Positions 34,089 through 41,143 of a stretch of DNA of 64,000 nt are shown piece after piece; position 1 is the first letter of the stretch, and every line of letters starts with the position of its first letter. Under the pieces are notes generated by a model. It was not told where the DNA came from, did not search any database, and saw only the letters and a program-made list of their open reading frames with translations. The stretch is from Galbitalea sp036266835 (GTDB lineage: Bacteria; Actinomycetota; Actinomycetes; Actinomycetales; Microbacteriaceae), in contig DATAXD010000032.1 in NCBI GenBank assembly GCA_036266835.1, positions 25,337 to 89,336 on the forward strand, in the 5' to 3' direction. A program made the translations under genes and the position numbers.

Positions 34089-34466
34089 ATGACGATGGAA
34101 CTGGGGTCTGAGTTCTCACTCGGGTACGACTTTCGGTGGGACGAGCCGATCAGCGAGGCCGTGCAGGTCAGCATTTCGGCATACGGATGCGACGAGGATC
34201 GTCTGACTCTCGCGCATCATTTTTCGGTCAGTCATCTGTCACTGGAGACGATGGCGCTGACGCCGTCCGCCGAGATTCGCCTCGCGGTCGCCACTCATCC
34301 GGGCACACCGCCCGCGACTCTCGTCATGCTGATGCACGACCACGACCGTTTCGTCCGTGCTGCCGCCAAACGAGCCGTCGCGAACCTTCCCGCTCGTATT
34401 CGCACCGCCGCCATCGCTGCTGTCGAGTCGCCGATGCAGCGCTTGCGGTCGCGCCTCACCGCGTAG
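34089..34466 (+). CDS. Hypothetical protein with leucine-rich-variant/HEAT-like repeats
   Basis: 125 residues. Two degenerate helical repeats are visible: 'MALTPSAEIRLAVATHPGTPPATLVMLMHDHDRFVRAAAKRAVANLP' follows the 'VRxAVAxHPxTPxxxLxxLxxDxDxxVRxxxAxNP' pattern of LRV repeats. No iron-sulfur cysteine motif. It probably offers a binding surface. Its last 11 bp overlap the end of the convergent COG4705 gene. Confidence 0.65.
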   Translation: MTMELGSEFSLGYDFRWDEPISEAVQVSISAYGCDEDRLTLAHHFSVSHLSLETMALTPSAEIRLAVATHPGTPPATLVMLMHDHDRFVRAAAKRAVANLPARIRTAAIAAVESPMQRLRSRLTA

Positions 34467-35256
34467 CTCGGACATCCGCGCGTCGAGGCCGAACGGATCC
34501 CTGCTGCGCGTCGACTCGCGAGATGCTCAGATAAATAACGAATCCAATAATCACAAGCGTCAGGACGAGGGCGACGAGGCCACTTCCGACACCGAGTCCG
34601 CCCACAGACACCGGTTTGCCAAACCAATCCGCCAGGGAAGCGCCAATCGGCCGCGTGACGACGTAGGCGAACCAGAATGCCAGCACAGCGTGGGACTTCC
34701 GCACCGCGAATCCGATCGCTGGGATCAGGATGACCGCGACGAACACGAGTGCTGAGCCGAAATAGCCCAGCCCAAAGACGACGGCCGTGAGATCACCTGC
34801 CGCCGTGCCTAAAGCGAATGTTGCGACAACTGCCAGCCAGTAGAAGACCTCGCGACGCGAGCTGTCGATCGTATGGATAGACAACGTTCCTTCGACCGCG
34901 CGCCACGTAATGAACACAGCCGCAAGAATGACGGCAAACAGGATTGTCGAGACGACGTATGGGATCCCGAAACCCACGTGCAGTACGTCGGCGACCATCG
35001 TGCCGAAAACGCCAACCATCACCACAGCCAGCCAGTAGGCCCACGCGACATAACGCCTTCTCGACAACTGAAGGGCCATCGCGATCCCGAAGGCGACAAA
35101 ACCAATGAGGACGGCAATGACCGGCGGGATGGTGTTGACCAAATAGTCGCTGGTGGCTTCCCCCATCGCTGTTGAGAGCGCCTTCACGATCCAGAAGAAG
35201 ACCGTAATGCGGGGTACGCGCACGTCGCCGTGTGCGACGAATCTGCTGGCGCTCAT
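34456..35256 (-). CDS. COG4705-type multipass membrane protein
   Basis: 266 residues from ATG 35256, chosen for the GAGGAG site 5 bases upstream rather than 35268. About eight helices. 'VFFWIVKALSTAMGEATSDYLVN', 'YWLAVVMVGVFGTMVADVLH', 'VFYWLAVVATFALGTAAGDLTA' and 'LAFWFAYVVTRPIGASLADWFGKP' are four copies of the YWxxxxxxxxxGTxxADxxH-like repeat typical of the COG4705 family. It is sometimes annotated as a manganese- or stress-linked membrane-anchored protein, but no function is proven. Each repeat ends in a conserved small-Asp/Glu motif that could bind an ion (inference). Confidence 0.8.
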   Translation of the reverse strand: MSASRFVAHGDVRVPRITVFFWIVKALSTAMGEATSDYLVNTIPPVIAVLIGFVAFGIAMALQLSRRRYVAWAYWLAVVMVGVFGTMVADVLHVGFGIPYVVSTILFAVILAAVFITWRAVEGTLSIHTIDSSRREVFYWLAVVATFALGTAAGDLTAVVFGLGYFGSALVFVAVILIPAIGFAVRKSHAVLAFWFAYVVTRPIGASLADWFGKPVSVGGLGVGSGLVALVLTLVIIGFVIYLSISRVDAQQGSVRPRRADVRATR

Positions 35257-35456
35257 GCAACTCCTCATTACTGATGCTCTCCGGCACGCTATCTCCCCGG
35301 AGTTGGCTCGACCTGTAAATCGATGAGCTCAAGAATTTGAATCCATAGAGGAATTGGGCGACGCGATGAATACAGTGCGGTCCTCGGCATCGACGAGCCA
35401 GATTCGTGGTGATTCTCAGCCTCATCGAAATCTCGTCGGTCGAGTAGCGTCAAGCC

Positions 35457-36842
35457 ATGCCCATCTCCCCCGACGAATACCGAACTGCTCTTGATCACGC
35501 CCACTCGGTCGCACAGGACTGGCTCGATTCCATCCCCGATCGGCGGGTGGCGCCCGCCAAGACCGCCGACGAGATGCGCCGGGTCTTCAGTGGTCCGACG
35601 CCCGAGCATCCGTCCGACCCGACGGATGTTGTTGATGAGCTTGCCAGCCTCGCGGAGCCAGGCCTCATGGCCATGCCGTCCGGTCGGTTCTTCGGCTGGG
35701 TCATTGGCGGAACGCTGCCCGCGGCCCTCGCATCCGACTGGCTGGTCAGCACGTGGGACCAGAACGCCGGCATGAACTACGGCTCGCCCGCGATCGCAGC
35801 GATCGAAGCTAACGCGGGAGCGTGGCTGCTCGACATCCTCGGGTTGCCGGCGGGGTCGGATGTCGGCTTCGCGACCGGTGGCACCACGGCAAACTTCGTG
35901 GGCATCACCGCTGGTCGCGGCTGGGTGCTCGAGCAGGCCGGCTGGGACGTCAACGCTCGTGGCATGAACGGCGCTCCCGCGATCACGGTGCTCGCGGGTG
36001 CCGAGGTTCACACCTCGGTCGATCTCGCCCTGCGGTATGCCGGTCTCGGACTGCCGACGCTCGTCGATGCCGATGACCAGGGACGCATCATCCCGTCGGC
36101 GCTGGCTGCAGCTCTCGACAAAGTCACAGGACCGGTCATCGTCTGCCTGCAGGCGGGCAACCTGCACTCCGGCGCGATGGATCCGATGCGGGGGTGCATC
36201 GAACTCGCCCACGCGAAGGGCGCCTGGGTGCACGTGGATGGCGCGTTCGGGCTGTGGGCGGCTGCATCGCCGACGCTGCGCGCGCAGCTGGACGGTCTCG
36301 ACCTCGCCGATTCGTGGGCGACCGATGCGCACAAGACGCTCAACGTTCCGTACGACTGTGGCGTCGCGATCATCTCGAAGCCGCTTGCCGCTCCGAAGGC
36401 GTTCGGGATTCACGCGAGGTACCTCATCCGCGATGAGGGTGGGCATCTGGACCCGTTCGAGGTGGTCCCGGAGATGTCGCGTCGTGCTCGCGGTGTTCCG
36501 GTTTGGGCGGCGCTGCGGGAGCTCGGTCGGTCGGGTGTGGTTTCGCTCGTCGACGGACTGGTCGCGAACGCGCAGGCTCTGGCCGCCGGCATCGGCGCCC
36601 TTCCCGGCGTCGAGGTGCTCAACGACGTCGTGTTCACTCAGGTGTCGCTCGCGTTCGGCAGCGACGAGCGCACTCGTGCCGTAACTGCTGCCCTCATCGC
36701 CGACGGCGCCGTCTGGATGTCCGGCTCGCGCTGGCACAACCGCGACATCCTGCGCATTTCGGTGAGCAACTACTCGACGGATGCTGCGGATGTTGCCTTC
36801 TCGATCGATGCGGTCAAGCGCGCGATGGCGGCGGTCGGCTGA
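35457..36842 (+). CDS. PLP-dependent decarboxylase / aminotransferase-like (group II)
   Basis: 461 residues. PLP-lysine in SWATDAHKTLNVPYDCG (Lys293), Asp261 of HVDGAFG, and His185 of EVHTS to stack on the ring: a complete group II decarboxylase set. 'GFATGGTTANFVGI' is the phosphate-binding loop. N-terminal 'DYRTALDHAHSVAQDWL'-like helix and 'SGRFFGWVIGG' give the substrate cleft. Related to aromatic-L-amino-acid or glutamate decarboxylases; substrate is not certain. Its last 73 bp overlap the convergent RHH gene. Confidence 0.88.
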   Translation: MPISPDEYRTALDHAHSVAQDWLDSIPDRRVAPAKTADEMRRVFSGPTPEHPSDPTDVVDELASLAEPGLMAMPSGRFFGWVIGGTLPAALASDWLVSTWDQNAGMNYGSPAIAAIEANAGAWLLDILGLPAGSDVGFATGGTTANFVGITAGRGWVLEQAGWDVNARGMNGAPAITVLAGAEVHTSVDLALRYAGLGLPTLVDADDQGRIIPSALAAALDKVTGPVIVCLQAGNLHSGAMDPMRGCIELAHAKGAWVHVDGAFGLWAAASPTLRAQLDGLDLADSWATDAHKTLNVPYDCGVAIISKPLAAPKAFGIHARYLIRDEGGHLDPFEVVPEMSRRARGVPVWAALRELGRSGVVSLVDGLVANAQALAAGIGALPGVEVLNDVVFTQVSLAFGSDERTRAVTAALIADGAVWMSGSRWHNRDILRISVSNYSTDAADVAFSIDAVKRAMAAVG

Positions 36843-36982
36843 CTCGATAGGTTGCGCTGCGCCTCCAGGTAGGCGGCGATCGCTTCACGGATGAGCGCGG
36901 ATACGGTCGTGGACCGTGCCCGGGCGAGTTTGCGAAGAGACTCGCGTTGCGCGTCAGTCAGGTAGAACTGTGTGCGTTTCAT
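36770..36982 (-). CDS. Ribbon-helix-helix (CopG-like) DNA-binding protein
   Basis: 70 residues from ATG 36982. 'MKRTQFYLTDAQRESLRKLARARSTTVSALIREAIAAYLEAQ' is a ribbon-helix-helix domain: strand (RTQFYLT), helix A and helix B (TVSALIREAIAAYL). The tail 'NLSSQPTAAIARLTASIEKATSAASVE' resembles an antitoxin tail, but no toxin gene follows; downstream on this strand lies only the antisense of the decarboxylase. It is either an orphan antitoxin or a small repressor. Confidence 0.72.
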   Translation of the reverse strand: MKRTQFYLTDAQRESLRKLARARSTTVSALIREAIAAYLEAQRNLSSQPTAAIARLTASIEKATSAASVE

Positions 36983-37054
36983 GACTCTGTGTCTACCTTG
37001 CTTCGCGTGGACGCGGCAGAAGTCATCCACAGCCTGCGCACTCCGGCGAACTCC

Positions 37055-37094
37055 GCAACCCCTTGAACGGATCCGCTTGTGCGCGTTGTCTGGA
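37055..37094 (+). promoter_or_regulatory. Shared promoter motif, copy 1 (before the 62-residue acidic gene)
   Basis: GCAACCCCTTGAAC (37055-37068), 16-bp spacer, GTTGTCTGGA (37085-37094). The same two boxes with the same 16-bp spacing stand before the next small gene at 37352-37391. The layout (TTGAAC then GTT) resembles ECF/stress-sigma promoters. Inference from duplication. Confidence 0.6.
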
Positions 37095-37122
37095 AGGACA
37101 TCCGAAGAGATAGGAGCGCGAG

Positions 37123-37311
37123 ATGTCGAACAACCCCATCCTGCCGATCGTTCCGGGCGCTGCCGTGGCCGCTGCTGGCATGGACAACGACGAAGACGAG
37201 CTTCAGGCCAACAACCCCGACCTGGACGAGGGCGAATCCGCCGACAGCCAGGACACGGTCGAGAAAGATCTCAAGGAAGGCAAGTCGGTCAACGAGGAGC
37301 TTGACAAGTAG
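37123..37311 (+). CDS. Small acidic protein, 62 residues
   Basis: MSNNPILPIVPGAAVAAAGMDNDEDELQANNPDLDEGESADSQDTVEKDLKEGKSVNEELDK, with AGGAG 8 bases upstream of the ATG at 37123. Low complexity, about 30 percent Asp/Glu, likely disordered. It has the same unusual promoter as the next gene, suggesting a stress regulon. Function unknown. Confidence 0.65.
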   Translation: MSNNPILPIVPGAAVAAAGMDNDEDELQANNPDLDEGESADSQDTVEKDLKEGKSVNEELDK

Positions 37312-37351
37312 CGCACTGCCGTAGGCGCCACTGCACTACGCCCCACCTCGC

Positions 37352-37391
37352 GCAACCCCTTGAACCTGTTCGCGCGCAGGCGTTTTCTGGA
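37352..37391 (+). promoter_or_regulatory. Shared promoter motif, copy 2 (before the 58-residue acidic gene)
   Basis: GCAACCCCTTGAAC (37352-37365), 16-bp spacer, GTTTTCTGGA (37382-37391). Between the two copies 14/14 and 9/10 bases agree, while the spacers differ, as expected for a conserved promoter. Confidence 0.6.
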
Positions 37392-37421
37392 GGTACTCAG
37401 ACAGAGAAAGAAGGAATCACG

Positions 37422-37598
37422 ATGAGTGAATCTGATCGACACGGCGAGACCATGGGTTCGAACGACCGCGGCGCCGGCGACACGATGAGCGACAGCACCC
37501 AAGCGCCGAGCAGCGACAACATGAGCGACGGCACGGCCTCCGCCGACACGGACACGATGAGCGATGAGGACGACGAGCACCGCGACACCCACGCGTAG
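37422..37598 (+). CDS. Small acidic repeat protein, 58 residues
   Basis: ATG at 37422 after GAAGGAA. MSESDRHGETMGSNDRGAGDTMSDSTQAPSSDNMSDG... with four M-S-D/M-S-E-type units (TMSD, NMSD, TMSD) and a very acidic C-terminus. Too short for usual callers. Ribosome site, shared promoter and a strong terminator (37615) mark it as a real gene. Disordered; function unknown. Confidence 0.65.
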   Translation: MSESDRHGETMGSNDRGAGDTMSDSTQAPSSDNMSDGTASADTDTMSDEDDEHRDTHA

Positions 37599-37614
37599 TT
37601 GAGTTCACTGGTTT

Positions 37615-37661
37615 CGCCCGTATCCTGCACGCAGCGGTTGCAGGATGCGGGCGTCGCTTTT
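37615..37661 (+). terminator. Rho-independent terminator after the acidic small genes
   Basis: A 15-bp stem with one G-U pair (37615-37629 with 37639-37653), 9-nt loop, then TCGCTTTT. It ends the 58-residue gene 17 bp after its stop. Confidence 0.85.
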
Positions 37662-37684
37662 GTCTGCGGTTTGGCCGCGGGCGA

Positions 37685-38653
37685 TCAAGCCCGGCGAGCG
37701 CGCGGTCTCCCGATCAGGAGCAGCATCACGCCGAGTACGACGAGACCCAGTGGGACGGCGATTCCGGCGGGCTGGACATCCAGTCCGGTCGTGGGCAGCG
37801 TCGGGTCGGCAGCGCCGAGGTAGGTGATGCTCAGCGATCCGTTTGCGCGCGCACTAGCCGACTTGATCGTTGACGAGAGCAGCGTGGGATCGCCAACATC
37901 CGGAAAACTCGAGCCGCCGCCACCACCGCCGCCGAAAAAGTACTGGCCGCCGCCGCCACCGCCGTAATAACCGCCACCGCCGCCCGCACCGTCGCCACCG
38001 ACACCCTCGCCGCCCTGATACGGGCCGCCGTCGCCTCCGACGAGGCCGCCATCTCCGGCAGTTCCGCCGGCGCCTCCAGCCGTTTGAGTTCCGGCGCCAC
38101 CGCCGCCACCACCAGTGGGGTAGGTGCCTCCGGGGCTTCCGGCATCTCCGCCGTTCGCGTCCCCGCCACCGCCGCCCGCGCCAGCGACGACGAGCGGAGT
38201 CGTGTCGGGTAGCTGAACGCCGCTCCATCCGCCCCCGACTGACTCGTCGCCAAGGAGTGATCCGCCTCCGCCGGGCAGTCCGGCCGCGCCGGGCTCATTG
38301 ACCGACCCAACCGCAATCGTCAGGACGCTGCCGGGCACGACGGTGACTTTCACGTGGACGATCGCTCCCAGCCCGCCGAGGGTGGCCATCCCGCCATCCG
38401 CAATAGAGGGACTCGGAGCACCGTTTGCGCCGAGCGCGGAGATCGTGAGCGACGTCACACCCGATGGCACCTTCCAGGTCGTGAAGCCGGCCGTGACGTC
38501 GGATGTCGTGAATTTAACCGTCTTGTTGACGAGCGTCGTCGCTGTCGCCGGGGACGCAGTCGCAAGGGCGAATGAGAGTGCCAGGCCGATGGATGCGATG
38601 GCCGCTGCCGCCCGCGTCAACTGTGTGACCTGACGACTTGAAACTGCCCGCAT
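37685..38653 (-). CDS. Glycine-rich LPXTG cell-wall-anchored surface protein
   Basis: 322 residues. Signal peptide (AAAAIASIGLALSFALATASPATA), a beta domain 'VKFTTSDVTAGFTTWKVPSGVTSLTISALGANGAP', then about 110 residues of Gly-rich low-complexity sequence, and a C-terminal sorting signal LPTTG followed by a hydrophobic helix (GIAVPLGLVVLGVMLLLIG) and RPRARR. Sortase should attach it to peptidoglycan. The PF-type 'VPAGVTSLTI...GGxGG' architecture is a glycine-rich surface family. No sortase lies nearby. Confidence 0.85.
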   Translation of the reverse strand: MRAVSSRQVTQLTRAAAAIASIGLALSFALATASPATATTLVNKTVKFTTSDVTAGFTTWKVPSGVTSLTISALGANGAPSPSIADGGMATLGGLGAIVHVKVTVVPGSVLTIAVGSVNEPGAAGLPGGGGSLLGDESVGGGWSGVQLPDTTPLVVAGAGGGGGDANGGDAGSPGGTYPTGGGGGGAGTQTAGGAGGTAGDGGLVGGDGGPYQGGEGVGGDGAGGGGGYYGGGGGGQYFFGGGGGGGSSFPDVGDPTLLSSTIKSASARANGSLSITYLGAADPTLPTTGLDVQPAGIAVPLGLVVLGVMLLLIGRPRARRA

Positions 38654-38750
38654 TCGTGCACATCCTTCTCTTGCATTCGCCCGTTGGGCACAGCCTACTC
38701 ATGGGTAGACAGATTGGGATACCAACCGAGCACGGAAGGCGGATGTCGGG

Positions 38751-38924
38751 CTAGCTCGCGAGTGGAAGCACCCTTGGTCGAGGATGGCTGCGTGCCACCC
38801 AGAGATCGTAGGAGGTCTGCATGCCGAGCCACAGCTCGGCGCTGGTCCCAATGAGCTCGCCCAGGCCGACGTCGCCAAGGTACTCGTCGAGCACAGCGCC
38901 AGGGTGGGTCGTTCGAACATTGCT
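38751..38924 (-). pseudogene. Broken HigA-type antitoxin gene
   Basis: Reading ...SNVRTTHPGAVLDEYL-GDVGLGELIGTSAELWLGMQTSYDLWVARSHP... The start 'HPGxVLxEyL' and the end 'TSxELWLxMQTSYDLWxA' are the two ends of HigA antitoxins, but the ~45-residue helix-turn-helix between them is missing and no usable start codon lies in frame just upstream. Probably an internal deletion followed by decay. It sits at the left edge of the accessory island. Confidence 0.72.
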
Positions 38925-39113
38925 GCCGAGTTCGCCCTTACCCCTGCCGTTCTCGCGGGCCAAGCTGATCCGGCCGCGAGACGGCAGTTGACTGGCTCGA
39001 CAGGAGCACTCGCACACTGGTGATACGCGCGGCCTAGTCACTTGCGTCGAACGATCAGGGGCACAGGCCCGCCCGTACGCCCCAATTACGGTATCGCGCA
39101 ATACGATGCAAGC

Positions 39114-40913
39114 ATGGTTGAGACTCCCGACTCAGAATTGCGTACGCAGGCTTCCCACTACGCGGAGAAATACGGCAAGCGTGCCGATCAACTAGAGGCT
39201 GGGCTTGAATTCTATTCACTGCACCTGCTGGCGCAGGATCCCGTGTTTGCAGATGAACTTCTAGGCGGCGACCCGACCGAATCCGCCGATCTCGGCGAGT
39301 TCCATTGCGGGGGCAGCAACGATCTCGGTATAGACGGAATATTGTTCAATCCGAGCTCCAGCGAAGTTGCGATTATTCAGGCAACATGGCGAAGCAAGAT
39401 GACCGACGACCTTATCGCGAAAGCATCGACATTCTTCAACGGACTACTGCAGTGGTCGGACCACGCAGTCGTTCAGACTGCGAACGACGAGACGCGGGCG
39501 CTGCTAAATGAGATTGACCTCACGGTCGGGCACCAGCGCACGACACTTTACTTCGTCTCCAACTTGGCGACAGGAGAGAATTCCAAGCTCCGGGCCGCAG
39601 CCGATGACGCAAAGTCGAAGTATGAGGCGCTGGGTTGGGACGTCGATATCGTGATCATGGGAGTCGCGGAACTCGCAAACAAGCATGCAGAGTATGAGAA
39701 TTCGCGCGACGGAGGGCTCGCAGAGGACATCACTTTCGATATTCCACGTGATCGTCACTTCGTAGTTCAGGAGCCACACCGCGTCTTGGTTACCGCCATA
39801 AAAGGTAACGCGATCAGCGAGATTTACAATCGAGCCGGCGTGAGGAACAAGCTCTTCAATCAGAACATCAGACTCGCGCTCACAGGCCGGCTTAACTCAG
39901 AGATCGGCAACACCGCTAAGGATCCAGGACAAGCCGAGAACTTCTTTTACTTTAACAATGGGATAACTGCCACGTGCTCGAGCTTCACTCTCACTCGTGG
40001 CAACGAGGTGCGAGCTATGAATCTCCAGGTCGTTAACGGCGCACAGACCGTAAACCAGCTTGCTCGCGTGCTCAAGAAGACCGACCAGAATTCAAAAGTT
40101 TATGTCATGTTTCGGCTTATCGAAACAGGCGAGAACTACACGAAGAAGACCGACCTCGCGGATCGCATAACCAAGTTCCAGAACACTCAAAATCCAGTAA
40201 AAGCCTCTGACTTTTACTCCAATGACCCGATACAAGAGTGGCTCAGTCGCGAACTGTCCGCGAAGGTGAGTGGGCGCGGGGCAACTGCTCAGTTTTACTA
40301 TCAGCACAAGCGTGGATATCGCCCAGCGGTGAGGAGCGGCGGGCCGATTACGATCGAGCAACTTGCTCAAATGCGCCACTCTCTGCTCTACGGCCCGGCC
40401 ACAAGTTACGATTCGCCGAGATCTTTCTGGGACGCCGAGCGTGTCGTGTACTGGCAAGCCTTCGGCAACGAAGGCAAGCTGGCCACCTTCTGGCCCGAGG
40501 AGGATCTCTGGAAGATGGCTTGGGCGATCACCGTCACTGAGGACCTTAAGGCGACCGCAAAAGTGATGAGGGAGAAAGCCCGCAAGTCCGGTGTGAGCGG
40601 AAATCTTGAGTCGACGTATTTGCAGTACCTCGCGCGTTACGTAATGGCACTCGTTGGGCAGGGCGTGGAGGCACTGATCGCCGAGAGCAAGGTTGAGTCC
40701 TTCAAAGAGCTGATGTCGTCGCGCAAGACCTTCGAACGCTACATGAAGCCGCTTACGAAGTTTGTGCGACAGAGCGTTCTGACTGAGGTGAGGACCCGGC
40801 AAGAGTCCGAGGAGGCCAACCCAAAGTTCTATCTGAGTCGCGACGAGGTCAAATTCAAGTCGCTATCGGCGACCTTGCTCGAGTCAATGTCGAGTGACCT
40901 AATCGAATTCTGA
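39114..40913 (+). CDS. AIPR-domain protein (abortive infection phage resistance family)
   Basis: 599 residues from ATG 39114. The AIPR core shows 'ENFFYFNNGITATCSSF' (277-291), 'LQVVNGAQTVNQL' (304-316) and 'ITKFQNTQNPVKASDFY' (352-368), the family hallmarks. An N-terminal 'SNDLGIDGILFNPSSSEVAIIQATWRSK' (Asp74, then Gln89 and Lys95) resembles a PD-(D/E)xK-like nuclease strand. AIPR proteins occur in phage-defence islands. It is convergent with the kinase-KptA gene; base composition is less GC-rich than neighbours. Biochemical activity unproven. Confidence 0.85.
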   Translation: MVETPDSELRTQASHYAEKYGKRADQLEAGLEFYSLHLLAQDPVFADELLGGDPTESADLGEFHCGGSNDLGIDGILFNPSSSEVAIIQATWRSKMTDDLIAKASTFFNGLLQWSDHAVVQTANDETRALLNEIDLTVGHQRTTLYFVSNLATGENSKLRAAADDAKSKYEALGWDVDIVIMGVAELANKHAEYENSRDGGLAEDITFDIPRDRHFVVQEPHRVLVTAIKGNAISEIYNRAGVRNKLFNQNIRLALTGRLNSEIGNTAKDPGQAENFFYFNNGITATCSSFTLTRGNEVRAMNLQVVNGAQTVNQLARVLKKTDQNSKVYVMFRLIETGENYTKKTDLADRITKFQNTQNPVKASDFYSNDPIQEWLSRELSAKVSGRGATAQFYYQHKRGYRPAVRSGGPITIEQLAQMRHSLLYGPATSYDSPRSFWDAERVVYWQAFGNEGKLATFWPEEDLWKMAWAITVTEDLKATAKVMREKARKSGVSGNLESTYLQYLARYVMALVGQGVEALIAESKVESFKELMSSRKTFERYMKPLTKFVRQSVLTEVRTRQESEEANPKFYLSRDEVKFKSLSATLLESMSSDLIEF

Positions 40914-41143
40914 ACCGAGAGAATTGGCCGACATTTGGACTGATTCGTGAGGGCCCGCAGCGTATACGCGGGTGCGATCGCGATGTTCCGCCGGTGTGCT
41001 CGCGATGGGCGGGAAACCCACGAGTGAGACAGACATCGCGTTGAACCTTGCACCGCCCGGAGCGCTTCCGAAAACCGAAACATGGGGGACTACCCCTATT
41101 CCGGCCTTCCGAAATCAACTTAGCTCGTCGTGCAGCATCCGAC

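Noticed and set aside
38699..38920. 73-residue reverse frame starting at an ATG in the HigA remnant
   Set aside because: It reads the remnant in a different frame; the HigA-like residues are only in the frame ending at 38751.
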